DNA from: CBDDRG01 sp051306415
Lineage (GTDB): Bacteria; Pseudomonadota; Gammaproteobacteria; Pseudomonadales; Porticoccaceae
Length of the DNA stretch: 24,969 bases
Direction of reading: 5' to 3'
NCBI GenBank assembly: GCA_051306415.1
Contig: JBPPNE010000142.1
Coordinates: 1 to 24,969 of the forward strand
A model generated the notes under the pieces. That model was given only the letters and a program-made list of their open reading frames with translations, did not search any database and was not told the DNA's origin. Made by a program: the position numbers and the translations under genes. Position 1 is the first letter of the stretch; the number at the start of each line of letters is the position of its first letter. This document shows positions 1-5,894 of this stretch, piece by piece.

Positions 1-12
1 GGGGTTTGTCAT
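1..12 (-). CDS. 5' end of a TPP-riboswitch-controlled gene (partial)
   Basis: Only the first four codons (M-T-N-P) are inside the window, read leftward from the ATG whose complement is at 10-12. A GGAG Shine-Dalgarno lies six bases before the ATG. A TPP riboswitch and a candidate promoter lie upstream on the same strand, so the gene probably makes or imports thiamine. thiC is the commonest gene in this position in Proteobacteria, but four residues cannot tell thiC from another thiamine gene or a transporter. The start is well supported; the identity is inference from the riboswitch only. Confidence 0.55.
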
Positions 13-83
13 GAGAGTCTCCAAAACAAAATACGTTCAGGGAGACCCGGTGTGCGCAAAGGTTCAAGGCAGGTACGATCCTA

Positions 84-163
84 TTCCTACGCCGGCACTA
101 CCCGGATCAGGTTCAAAGGGTTCGCCGATGCAGGCGTCTCAGGCCGAAGCCACCCCTTAGGAA
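84..163 (-). promoter_or_regulatory. TPP (thiamine pyrophosphate) riboswitch
   Basis: On the minus strand this stretch carries the conserved thi-box blocks in order. The 5' P1 strand UUCCUA (158-163) is followed by GGGGUGGC, CUGAGA (137-142), a small P3 arm, AACCUGAUC (105-113), GGGUAGUGCCGGCG, and the closing P1 strand UAGGAA (84-89). The two P1 strands are perfectly complementary. The TPP aptamer normally represses its downstream gene when thiamine pyrophosphate is abundant. About 70 bases separate it from the start codon at 12. No hairpin with a clear U-run was seen there, so control of translation initiation is more likely than termination, but this is inference. Confidence 0.93.
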
Positions 164-188
164 ATTCGTCGCGTTGAGCGACTGCGTC

Positions 189-216
189 ATTGTAGTCGCG
201 GTCGGTGATAAAGCAA
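189..216 (-). promoter_or_regulatory. Candidate sigma70 promoter for the riboswitch-controlled gene
   Basis: Minus strand: a -35-like TTGCTT (211-216), a 16-base spacer and a -10 TACAAT (189-194, five of six matches to consensus). Transcription would start near 182, about 20 bases before the riboswitch begins, which is the expected geometry. The -35 is weak. Confidence 0.45.
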
Positions 217-270
217 CCGTTCAGCCATCGTCGAAACCCGCGTGTGCTCTCGGACTGAGGTAAGTCCGGG

Positions 271-299
271 TGGAAATGACCATCCCTCGTCGTTATAAT
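271..299 (+). promoter_or_regulatory. Candidate sigma70 promoter of ppa
   Basis: A perfect -10 hexamer TATAAT (294-299) lies 17 bases after a partial -35, TGGAAA (271-276, four of six). The predicted start near 306 gives a leader of about 28 bases, with an AAGG Shine-Dalgarno before the ppa ATG at 334. It is back-to-back with the promoter of the thiamine-regulated gene. Confidence 0.6.
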
Positions 300-333
300 C
301 GCGCCTTCGTTTATTCCGCACAGAAGGTCAGCC

Positions 334-870
334 ATGTCCTATAGCAAGGTTCCCGCCGGCAAGGATCTGCCGAACGATTTCAACGTGATTATCGAGATTC
401 CCGCCAACCACGCCCCCATCAAGTACGAGATCGACAAGGATGCCGACGCGCTCTTCGTCGATAGATTTGTCGCAACGACGATGTTTTACCCGGCCAACTA
501 TGGCTATATCCCCGGTACGCTGTCCGAGGACGGCGATCCTCTCGACGTGCTGGTAGTGACACCCTACCCCGTAGTACCCGGCGCGGTGATCCGCAGCCGC
601 GTGGTCGGCGTTCTCAACATGACCGACGACGGTGGCCCCGATGCCAAACTGATTGCCGTTCCCCACCCGAAGCTGAGCACGCTCTACGACCACGTCAACG
701 AAGTCGAGGATTTGCCGGAGCTACTGCGCCAGCAGATCCAGCACTATTTCGAGAACTACAAGACCCTCGAAAAGGGTAAGTGGGTAAAAGTCGAGGGCTG
801 GGCTGACGCCAGCGCCGCCCGCACCGAAATTATGTCTTCGCGCGAGCGCTATCTGCAACAAGCGGGTTGA
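334..870 (+). CDS. ppa: Inorganic pyrophosphatase (family I, soluble)
   Basis: This 178-residue protein hydrolyses cytosolic pyrophosphate to two phosphates and so pulls biosynthetic reactions forward. Its length matches the roughly 176-residue bacterial family I enzymes. The metal-binding signature EDGDPLDVLV is at residues 65-74, supplying the Asp triad D66, D68 and D71. A second acidic/Lys cluster, DDGGPDAK, follows near residues 98-105, and the FYPANYGYIPGT block precedes the signature. The ATG at 334 has an AAGG Shine-Dalgarno and a TATAAT-type promoter at a suitable distance. It stands alone, divergent from the riboswitch gene and convergent with proB. Nothing unusual is seen. Confidence 0.97.
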   Translation: MSYSKVPAGKDLPNDFNVIIEIPANHAPIKYEIDKDADALFVDRFVATTMFYPANYGYIPGTLSEDGDPLDVLVVTPYPVVPGAVIRSRVVGVLNMTDDGGPDAKLIAVPHPKLSTLYDHVNEVEDLPELLRQQIQHYFENYKTLEKGKWVKVEGWADASAARTEIMSSRERYLQQAG

Positions 871-888
871 TCTCAAATTCCGACGCAC

Positions 889-919
889 AAATCCCCCGTC
901 TTAAAAAGCCGGGGGATTT
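889..919 (+). terminator. Terminator-like hairpin between ppa and proB
   Basis: A perfect 10-bp stem (889-898 pairing with 910-919, AAATCCCCCG with CGGGGGATTT) has an 11-base loop. It lies 19 bases after the ppa stop. The A/T ends of the stem supply a short U-tract on either strand, so it could serve ppa and the convergent proB. The U-run is only three long, so efficiency is uncertain. Confidence 0.55.
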
Positions 920-962
920 CATTGCAGCTCCAACGGAATCAGCGAGTCGCCATTCATCCTGG

Positions 963-1003
963 GCTCAGCCTGTCCTGAGCATTACGACGGAGGGAAGGAC
1001 AGG
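963..1003. repeat. Short overlapping inverted repeats downstream of proB
   Basis: GCTCAG (963-968) pairs with CTGAGC (975-980) around CCTGTC. CCTGTCC (969-975) also pairs with GGACAGG (997-1003), so two alternative hairpins are possible. The segment lies in the ppa-proB intergenic space just past the proB stop. It resembles the small dispersed palindromes common in GC-rich proteobacteria. No T-run follows on either strand. Confidence 0.35.
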
Positions 1004-1026
1004 ATCGAAAGTTCCCCAGCCTACTC

Positions 1027-2163
1027 CTACAAAAGTACCAAATTATCGCGGTGGATCAGTTCTTCGCCGTCGCAATAACCCAGAATCTCCGCAATCATTC
1101 CGCTGCTCTGACCAATGATCTGGCGCGCTTCCTCCGCGCTGTAATTGACCAGGCCACGGGCCACCTCCCTGCCGTCACCATTGAGGCAACGCACCATCTC
1201 GCCGCGCGTGAAAGCACCGGTTACCGCGGTGACCCCGACGGGGAGCAGGCTCTTGCCCTGCTCGCACAGTACGCGTACGGCACCGGGATCCAGCACCAGA
1301 CCGCCGCGCACCTGCAGATGACCGGCAAGCCACTGCTTGCGGGCTACCAGTGGCTCCTGATCGGAAACCAGAAAAGTACCGAGGACATCGCCGTCCGCGA
1401 GCCGCTTGAGCACATCCCGCTCACGCCCACCGACAATTACGGTGTCGGCCCCGGAACGCGCAGCCAGGCGCGCGGCCTGGAGCTTGGTGATCATGCCACC
1501 GCGGCCGAGGCCGCTGGTGCTGCCACCCGCCAGCGCGTCCAGCGCGGGGTCACCGGCTTTCGCTTGCGTGATCAACGCGGCAGTGGGGTGGGAGCGCGGG
1601 TCGGCGTCGAACAAGCCCGCCTGGTCGGTGAGGATGACCAGCAGATCCGCATCGATCAGATTGGCCACCAGAGCGGCCAATGTGTCGTTGTCGCCAAAGC
1701 GAATCTCGTCGGTGACCACGGTGTCATTCTCATTGACGACCGGCACCACTTTGAGGGCGATCAGCGTCTGCAAAGTACTGCGGGCATTGAGGTAGCGCTG
1801 GCGATTGGAAAGATCGTCGTGAACCAGCAGCACCTGGGCGGTATGGCGATTGAAGCGCTGAAACTGGGATTCGTAGGCCTCCACCAACCCCATCTGACCG
1901 ACCGCGGCCGCCGCCTGCAATTCATGCACGGCGGCGGGCCGAGTCGTCCAACCGAGGCGGGTCACGCCTTCAGCCACCGCACCGGAGGACACCAGGACGA
2001 CTTCAATCCCACGCTCCTGGAGTGCGACGATCTGCCCAACCCAGCCAGCGATGGCCTGCCGATCAAGCCCTCGGCCGTTATTCGTCAGCAAGGCGCTACC
2101 GATCTTCACGACCCAGCGGCGGGCCTGCGTCAGGCCTTCTCTGGCGCCACCGTCTTTGCTCAT
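1027..2163 (-). CDS. proB: Glutamate 5-kinase
   Basis: ProB phosphorylates L-glutamate with ATP, the first and feedback-inhibited step of proline synthesis, in the cytosol. The 378-residue product has the amino-acid-kinase domain over roughly residues 15-255: VVKIGSALLT, LVSSGAVAEG, VVNENDTV, FGDNDTLAALVA, ILTDQAGLFDADPR and GLGRGGMITKLQAA. A C-terminal PUA-type domain covers roughly 285-365. E. coli ProB has 367 residues. The frame is open to 2208, but homology starts just after the ATG at 2163 (MSKDGG), which is preceded by a weak GGCGGA. The gene follows obgE, as in Pseudomonas-type genomes, but here a palindromic repeat and a MITE-like element separate the two, so it may no longer share the obgE transcript. 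Confidence 0.96.
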   Translation of the reverse strand: MSKDGGAREGLTQARRWVVKIGSALLTNNGRGLDRQAIAGWVGQIVALQERGIEVVLVSSGAVAEGVTRLGWTTRPAAVHELQAAAAVGQMGLVEAYESQFQRFNRHTAQVLLVHDDLSNRQRYLNARSTLQTLIALKVVPVVNENDTVVTDEIRFGDNDTLAALVANLIDADLLVILTDQAGLFDADPRSHPTAALITQAKAGDPALDALAGGSTSGLGRGGMITKLQAARLAARSGADTVIVGGRERDVLKRLADGDVLGTFLVSDQEPLVARKQWLAGHLQVRGGLVLDPGAVRVLCEQGKSLLPVGVTAVTGAFTRGEMVRCLNGDGREVARGLVNYSAEEARQIIGQSSGMIAEILGYCDGEELIHRDNLVLL

Positions 2164-2219
2164 CGTCGATCCGCCCGAACGTTGGCTATCTCGATTCCAG
2201 GGAAACACTGTTTTATTTC

Positions 2220-2306
2220 GTCATCGAGAGGAGCCCAGTGAGGTGGCGATCCATCGGCGTTTGATTCTGCATCCACGCTGGATTGCTGCGCTGCGCTCGC
2301 AATGAC
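2220..2306. repeat. Dispersed palindromic repeat (CATTGCGAGCG type)
   Basis: The ends GTCATCGAGAGGAGC and GCGCTCGCAATGAC form an imperfect inverted repeat, with inner halves GGCGATCCA and TGGATTGCTGCG. This matches by eye a short palindromic repeat seen in many bacterial genomes, whose minus-strand reading begins GTCATTGCGAGCG and continues AGCAATCC. It lies in the proB leader, 56 bases before its ATG, so it would be transcribed in any message entering from obgE. Spurious short ORFs starting VIASAAQQS arise from this repeat and should not be annotated as genes. Confidence 0.65.
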
Positions 2307-2329
2307 AAACAATGAATAATTCAGCATTC

Positions 2330-2619
2330 CCCTAGGGCCTGTTAACACTATCCGCGTAGTTGCGACGGAGGCGCTTTTGTTGCGAGCCTATTTGTCGCGA
2401 GCCCAGGCGCGCCGAGTGCAGTGCGCCGGGTGTGCAAAAGCGAGGCGCAACGCCGGATCGCAACAAAAGCGCCCCGTCCCTCCGGGTTGCGCCCCAAAAA
2501 TCGCCATTCAGCGTTGCTCGTCGTTCATTTTGATTCACAAAACGTCTCTCCTCGCGCCTTGCCTGGCGATTTTTGGGGCAGCAACGCAGCCGTGCGGATA
2601 GTGTTAACAGGCCCTAGGG
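2330..2619. mobile_element. MITE-like non-coding element with 26-bp terminal inverted repeats
   Basis: Positions 2330-2355 and 2594-2619 are perfect 26-bp inverted repeats that include GGCCTGTTAACACTATCCGC. If the flanking palindrome CTAG (2332-2335 and 2614-2617) is a target duplication, the element proper is 278 bp (2336-2613) with 20-bp ends; YTAR duplications are typical of IS5-family elements. Inside are two strong hairpins. One pairs 2370-2385 with 2458-2473 (GGCGCTTTTGTTGCGA and its complement). The other pairs 2491-2506 with 2564-2579 (GCCCCAAAAATCGCCA and its complement). No transposase reading frame is present, so movement would need an enzyme supplied in trans. The right end overlaps the obgE stop codon. 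Confidence 0.8.
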
Positions 2620-3804
2620 TACATACAGCGTCTCTACCACCTCGCCATCCTCGCCCCCTCCCTCATCGTCACAACCAACGTCTTCACCCCGGCGACGGTT
2701 ACGCTGCAATTCGATCTGCTCCCGAGCCTCTTGTTGCATGCGCATCTGTATCTGTCGCTCCCGTTCCGCCGCCTCTGGATTGGTCTTTTCTTCTTCTCGA
2801 CGCGCCTCCAGATGGCTGAGAATGTCGCGGCACAGGGCTTCGGTGCCAAGCCCGCTGAGCGCCGAAACGCGATACACGAGACCAGCCTCGCCCAGTGCTG
2901 CAACCAGCTGCTGACAGCGATCTTCGCCCTCGTCAACGGGCAGCAGATCAACCTTGTTAAGTACCAGCCAGCGATCCCGCGCCGCCAGTGTCGGACTAAA
3001 GATGGCCAGCTCGCGCTCAATCACGCGAATATTTTCCACTGGATCTGAGCCGTCGAAGGGTGACATATCCACTAGGTGAAGCAGTAGCCGGGTGCGCGTC
3101 AAATGCTTCAGAAAGCGAACGCCGAGCCCGGCTCCCATCGCCGCGCCCTCAATCAATCCCGGCACGTCGGCAACCACAAAGCTGCGGAATTTTTCCACTT
3201 TCACCACACCCAGGTTGGGCACCAGGGTGGTGAAGGGATAATCGGCAACCTTGGGCTTGGCCGCTGACACCGCACGAATAAAGGTCGACTTCCCGGCATT
3301 CGGCAAGCCGAGCAGGCCGACGTCGGCGAGGACTTTCAGTTCGAGGCGAAGATGACGCATCTCGCCATCCCTGCCCGGCGTGGTGCGCGTGGGTGCCTGG
3401 TTGGTGCTGGATTTGAAGCGGGTGTTACCCAGGCCGTGGCCGCCACCCTTGGCGATCAGCAGCTGTTGTTGCGGCGTGGTGAGGTCGCCGAGAACATCCC
3501 CGCTATCGTCATCAATTACCGTGGTGCCGACGGGAACCGACAGCAGCAGATCATCGCCTTTGCGCCCGGTGCAATTGCGGCCCTGGCCTTTTTCGCCACT
3601 TTCAGCGATGTGGCTACGTTGATAGCGATAATCCACCAATGTATTCAGCGCTTCATCCGCCACCAGGATGACACCGCCACCGTCGCCACCGTCGCCACCG
3701 TCGGGGCCACCGCGCTCGATGTATTTTTCACGGCGAAAACTCAAGCAACCATTGCCGCCCCGCCCCGCCTGCACAATGATGGGCGCTTCATCAATAAATT
3801 TCAC
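2614..3804 (-). CDS. obgE: Obg-family GTPase (ribosome assembly, CgtA)
   Basis: This essential GTPase associates with the 50S subunit and links ribosome maturation to growth and stress. The 396-residue protein has the glycine-rich Obg domain at 1-158, including GGPDGGDGGDGG near 32-43. The G domain follows: P-loop GLPNAGKS at 166-173, FTT switch I, DVPGLIEGA switch II, NKVD and SALSG. The acidic C-terminal tail ends GEVVETLYVP. The start is the GTG at 3804, encoding V-K-F-I-D-E-A at the usual family N-terminus, with a GAGGTGG Shine-Dalgarno. The frame is open further upstream but without homology. The stop codon (complement of 2614-2616) lies inside the terminal repeat of the MITE-like element. 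It follows rplU-rpmA in the standard order. Confidence 0.96.
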   Translation of the reverse strand: MKFIDEAPIIVQAGRGGNGCLSFRREKYIERGGPDGGDGGDGGGVILVADEALNTLVDYRYQRSHIAESGEKGQGRNCTGRKGDDLLLSVPVGTTVIDDDSGDVLGDLTTPQQQLLIAKGGGHGLGNTRFKSSTNQAPTRTTPGRDGEMRHLRLELKVLADVGLLGLPNAGKSTFIRAVSAAKPKVADYPFTTLVPNLGVVKVEKFRSFVVADVPGLIEGAAMGAGLGVRFLKHLTRTRLLLHLVDMSPFDGSDPVENIRVIERELAIFSPTLAARDRWLVLNKVDLLPVDEGEDRCQQLVAALGEAGLVYRVSALSGLGTEALCRDILSHLEARREEEKTNPEAAERERQIQMRMQQEAREQIELQRNRRRGEDVGCDDEGGGEDGEVVETLYVP

Positions 3805-3851
3805 CGCACCACCTCGCTTTTCGCCATATCCCCATGATACCCCGCGACCAC

Positions 3852-3874
3852 AAAAAAAGCCCCGCAAGCGGGGC
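3852..3874 (-). terminator. Rho-independent terminator between rpmA and obgE
   Basis: On the minus strand GCCCCGC-TT-GCGGGGC (3859-3874) is followed by seven consecutive T (3852-3858), a textbook intrinsic terminator. It lies 22 bases after the rpmA stop and 48 bases before the obgE GTG. It would reduce read-through from the ribosomal protein genes into obgE. Confidence 0.85.
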
Positions 3875-3895
3875 CTTTTCGAAGGCTCTGTCCGA

Positions 3896-4153
3896 TTACA
3901 CGGAGACGACCTCGACAAAACTGCGATTGCGCGCACCTTTGACGGAGAATTTCACTACACCGTCGGCGGTGGCGAAGATGGTGTGATCGCGACCGAGGCC
4001 GGTATTCCCGCCAGAATGGAACCGAGTTCCCCGCTGGCGAATAATGATGCTGCCTGCCCTCACCCGCTCACCGCCAAAGCACTTGACGCCAAGACGCTTG
4101 CTTTCCGAGTCGCGGCCATTGCGAGTACTACCACCAGCCTTTTTTGTTGCCAT
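3896..4153 (-). CDS. rpmA: 50S ribosomal protein L27
   Basis: L27 sits near the peptidyl-transferase centre and contacts the acceptor end of P-site tRNA through its flexible N-terminus. The 85-residue length is standard. The start MATKKAGGSTRNGRDSESK and the blocks LGVKCFGG, AGSIIIRQRGT and HPG-region equivalents (HSGGNTGLGRDHTIFA) are diagnostic. There is no N-terminal prepeptide of the Firmicutes type. A clear AGGAGAG Shine-Dalgarno precedes the ATG at 4153. It is 85 bases downstream of rplU and is followed directly by a strong terminator. Confidence 0.98.
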   Translation of the reverse strand: MATKKAGGSTRNGRDSESKRLGVKCFGGERVRAGSIIIRQRGTRFHSGGNTGLGRDHTIFATADGVVKFSVKGARNRSFVEVVSV

Positions 4154-4217
4154 GAGGGGCTCTCCTGTCTGCGTAACAAACTATCGATGTAACTCGCTTA
4201 AGGCTTTACTGTGGACT

Positions 4218-4230
4218 GCCCGAATCGGGC
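4218..4230. repeat. Small perfect palindrome in the rplU-rpmA gap
   Basis: GCCCGAATCGGGC gives two 6-bp arms around one base, eight bases past the rplU stop. It could form a small stabilising hairpin in the rplU-rpmA message. No T-run follows on the minus strand, so it is not an intrinsic terminator. Confidence 0.4.
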
Positions 4231-4238
4231 CGCCGCGC

Positions 4239-4553
4239 TCAACCCGCGCTGATCGCCGTGATCTTGACCGCGGTGAACCATTGGCGATGGCCCATTTGAC
4301 GGCGATAGTGCTTGCGACGGCGAAACTTGATGATGCGAACCTTGTCGGCACGACCATGACTCAAAATTTCGGCGGTCACCCGGCCGCCCACAACATAGGG
4401 AGCGCCCAGCTTGATGCCATCAGCGTCAGCTATCATCAGCACCCGGTCAAAATCCAGGGTTCCCCCGGTTGCCACATCCAGCTTCTCCAGCTTGAGGATT
4501 TCGCCGGCAATAACCCGATGCTGCTTGCCGCCACTCTCGATAACCGCGTACAT
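4239..4553 (-). CDS. rplU: 50S ribosomal protein L21
   Basis: L21 is a 23S rRNA-binding protein of the large subunit. The 104-residue product begins MYAVIESGGKQHRVIAGE, the family signature, and continues with VGGRVTAEILSHGRADKVRI and the basic FRRRKHYRRQMGHRQ stretch. The frame is open upstream to 4736, but the ATG at 4553 is fixed by homology and by the GCAGGAGAG Shine-Dalgarno. It is the first gene of the rplU-rpmA-obgE group, divergent from ispB. A leader of about 120 bases holds a tandem 12-base repeat. Confidence 0.98.
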   Translation of the reverse strand: MYAVIESGGKQHRVIAGEILKLEKLDVATGGTLDFDRVLMIADADGIKLGAPYVVGGRVTAEILSHGRADKVRIIKFRRRKHYRRQMGHRQWFTAVKITAISAG

Positions 4554-4602
4554 AATTTTCTCTCCTGCTGACACAACGCCGTGCCAAGATTGCCGTACCG
4601 AT

Positions 4603-4629
4603 CCCCAGAACATCCGGCCCCAGAACATC
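4603..4629. repeat. Tandem 12-base repeat in the rplU leader
   Basis: CCCCAGAACATC occurs at 4603-4614 and again at 4618-4629, a 15-base period with CGG between. In the rplU message this reads as two GATGTTCTGGGG copies, about 50-75 bases before the start codon. The position suits an RNA- or DNA-binding site, but no known motif is recognised. Confidence 0.4.
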
Positions 4630-4678
4630 TGCCTGGTGGCAGGAATCAATGCGCGGGGCGGGCTGAGCGAGGGCGGCA

Positions 4679-4707
4679 ATTCTAGGGGAAAGCCGCTGCC
4701 TCCGCAA
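4679..4707 (-). promoter_or_regulatory. Candidate sigma70 promoter of rplU
   Basis: Minus strand: TTGCGG (4702-4707), a 17-base spacer and TAGAAT (4679-4684). The -10 matches consensus at five of six positions. It would give a leader of about 120 bases containing the tandem repeat. Confidence 0.55.
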
Positions 4708-4763
4708 GGGTAGAAATCCCGCCGGGCCAACGCCAATTATGGGCTTCAGGGCGCACCGTCACC

Positions 4764-4792
4764 TTGACACCCTCCGCCAGCGTCCCTAGGAT
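4764..4792 (+). promoter_or_regulatory. Candidate sigma70 promoter of ispB
   Basis: A perfect -35 TTGACA (4764-4769), a 17-base spacer and TAGGAT (4787-4792, four of six). An in-frame ATG at 4791 lies inside this -10, which argues for the downstream start at 4827 for ispB. Confidence 0.65.
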
Positions 4793-4826
4793 GCCTGCGC
4801 GATTTGACCCGAAATCAGGTTATTCC

Positions 4827-5789
4827 ATGCTCCCCTTTTACGCGGTCGTCAAAGACGATTTCGACGCCGTGAATAAACTCATCATTGAGCAGCTCCACTC
4901 CGAAGTCGGGTTAGTGGAGGATGTCGGCCACTACCTCATCCAGGCGGGCGGGAAACGTCTGCGCCCGTTGTTGGCCCTGATGAGCGCCCTCGCCTGCGGC
5001 TACCGTGGCGACCAACATATCAAGCTCGCCGCGGTTATCGAGTTCATCCACACCGCCACGCTGCTCCATGACGACGTGGTCGATACCTCCGCGCTCCGGC
5101 GTGGCCGCAACACCGCCAATGCGCAGTGGGGCAATGCGCCCAGCGTGCTCGTCGGCGACTTTCTTTACTCGCGCGCCTTCCAGATGATGGTGGCAATGGG
5201 CGATGTGGCGGTGATGAAAATTCTCGCCGATACCACCAACGTGATTTCCGAGGGCGAAGTCCAGCAATTGGTGAATGCCCGCAACCCGGACATTACGGAG
5301 GCGGATTATCACCAGGTCATTGGCAAGAAAACCGCGCAGCTGTTCGCCGGCGCCGCCCGCACTGGAGCGGTGCTCGCCAACACGGATGACGCCTTGAGGA
5401 CGGCCCTCGGACACTACGGCCATCACCTGGGCATGGCCTTCCAGTTGGTTGACGACGTCCTCGACTACCAGGGCGATGCCACCGAACTCGGTAAAAACAT
5501 CGGTGACGATCTCGCCGAGGGCAAAGCCACCTTGCCGCTGATTCGCACTATCGAGGTCGGTTCAGCGGATCAGGCTACCCTGATCCGCACGGCCATTCGG
5601 GCGGGCAGCAGGGAGTATCTCGACGACATTCTGGCCGCGATCAGAACGACCGACGCCCTCGAATACACGATGACGCAAGCACGCAGCCATGCGGTTAGCG
5701 CCAAAACCCACCTCACCGGACTGGCAGATTCCCGCTATCGCCAGGCTCTGCTGGAACTGGTCGAATTTGCCGTTGAGCGCACTTATTAG
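4827..5789 (+). CDS. ispB: All-trans polyprenyl (octaprenyl) diphosphate synthase
   Basis: This enzyme condenses isopentenyl diphosphate units onto farnesyl diphosphate to make the side chain of ubiquinone or menaquinone. The 320-residue protein has both aspartate-rich motifs: HDDVVD (D82, D83, D86) followed by the RRGRNTAN segment, and LVDDVLDY (D209, D210, D213). GGKRLRP near 41-47 and GEVQQL near 143-148 are also family marks. E. coli IspB has 323 residues. The ATG at 4827 aligns with the family start; upstream in-frame starts fall in the promoter. Octaprenyl specificity is taken from family position and is not proven. It is divergent from rplU, as in E. coli and Pseudomonas. Confidence 0.93.
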   Translation: MLPFYAVVKDDFDAVNKLIIEQLHSEVGLVEDVGHYLIQAGGKRLRPLLALMSALACGYRGDQHIKLAAVIEFIHTATLLHDDVVDTSALRRGRNTANAQWGNAPSVLVGDFLYSRAFQMMVAMGDVAVMKILADTTNVISEGEVQQLVNARNPDITEADYHQVIGKKTAQLFAGAARTGAVLANTDDALRTALGHYGHHLGMAFQLVDDVLDYQGDATELGKNIGDDLAEGKATLPLIRTIEVGSADQATLIRTAIRAGSREYLDDILAAIRTTDALEYTMTQARSHAVSAKTHLTGLADSRYRQALLELVEFAVERTY

Positions 5790-5894
5790 CTAGGATTCGC
5801 GCACTGGTGGCCAGGCCGACACTGGCAAGCCGTTCTCTGGTGATTGAATCGCCCGCTGGCACCCGATTATCGACCCATCCAGGATAACACCTCC

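Noticed and set aside
1051..2241. 396-codon plus-strand ORF opposite proB
   Set aside because: It mirrors proB on the other strand, has no recognisable family, and is explained by high third-position GC in a real gene.
2160..2348. 62-codon minus-strand ORF beginning in the MITE end and containing VIASAAQQS
   Set aside because: It is a translation of the dispersed palindromic repeat, a common spurious call.
3668..3720. Tandem GTCGCCACC repeat
   Set aside because: It encodes the GGDGGDGGG stretch of the normal Obg glycine-rich domain and is not an independent repeat.
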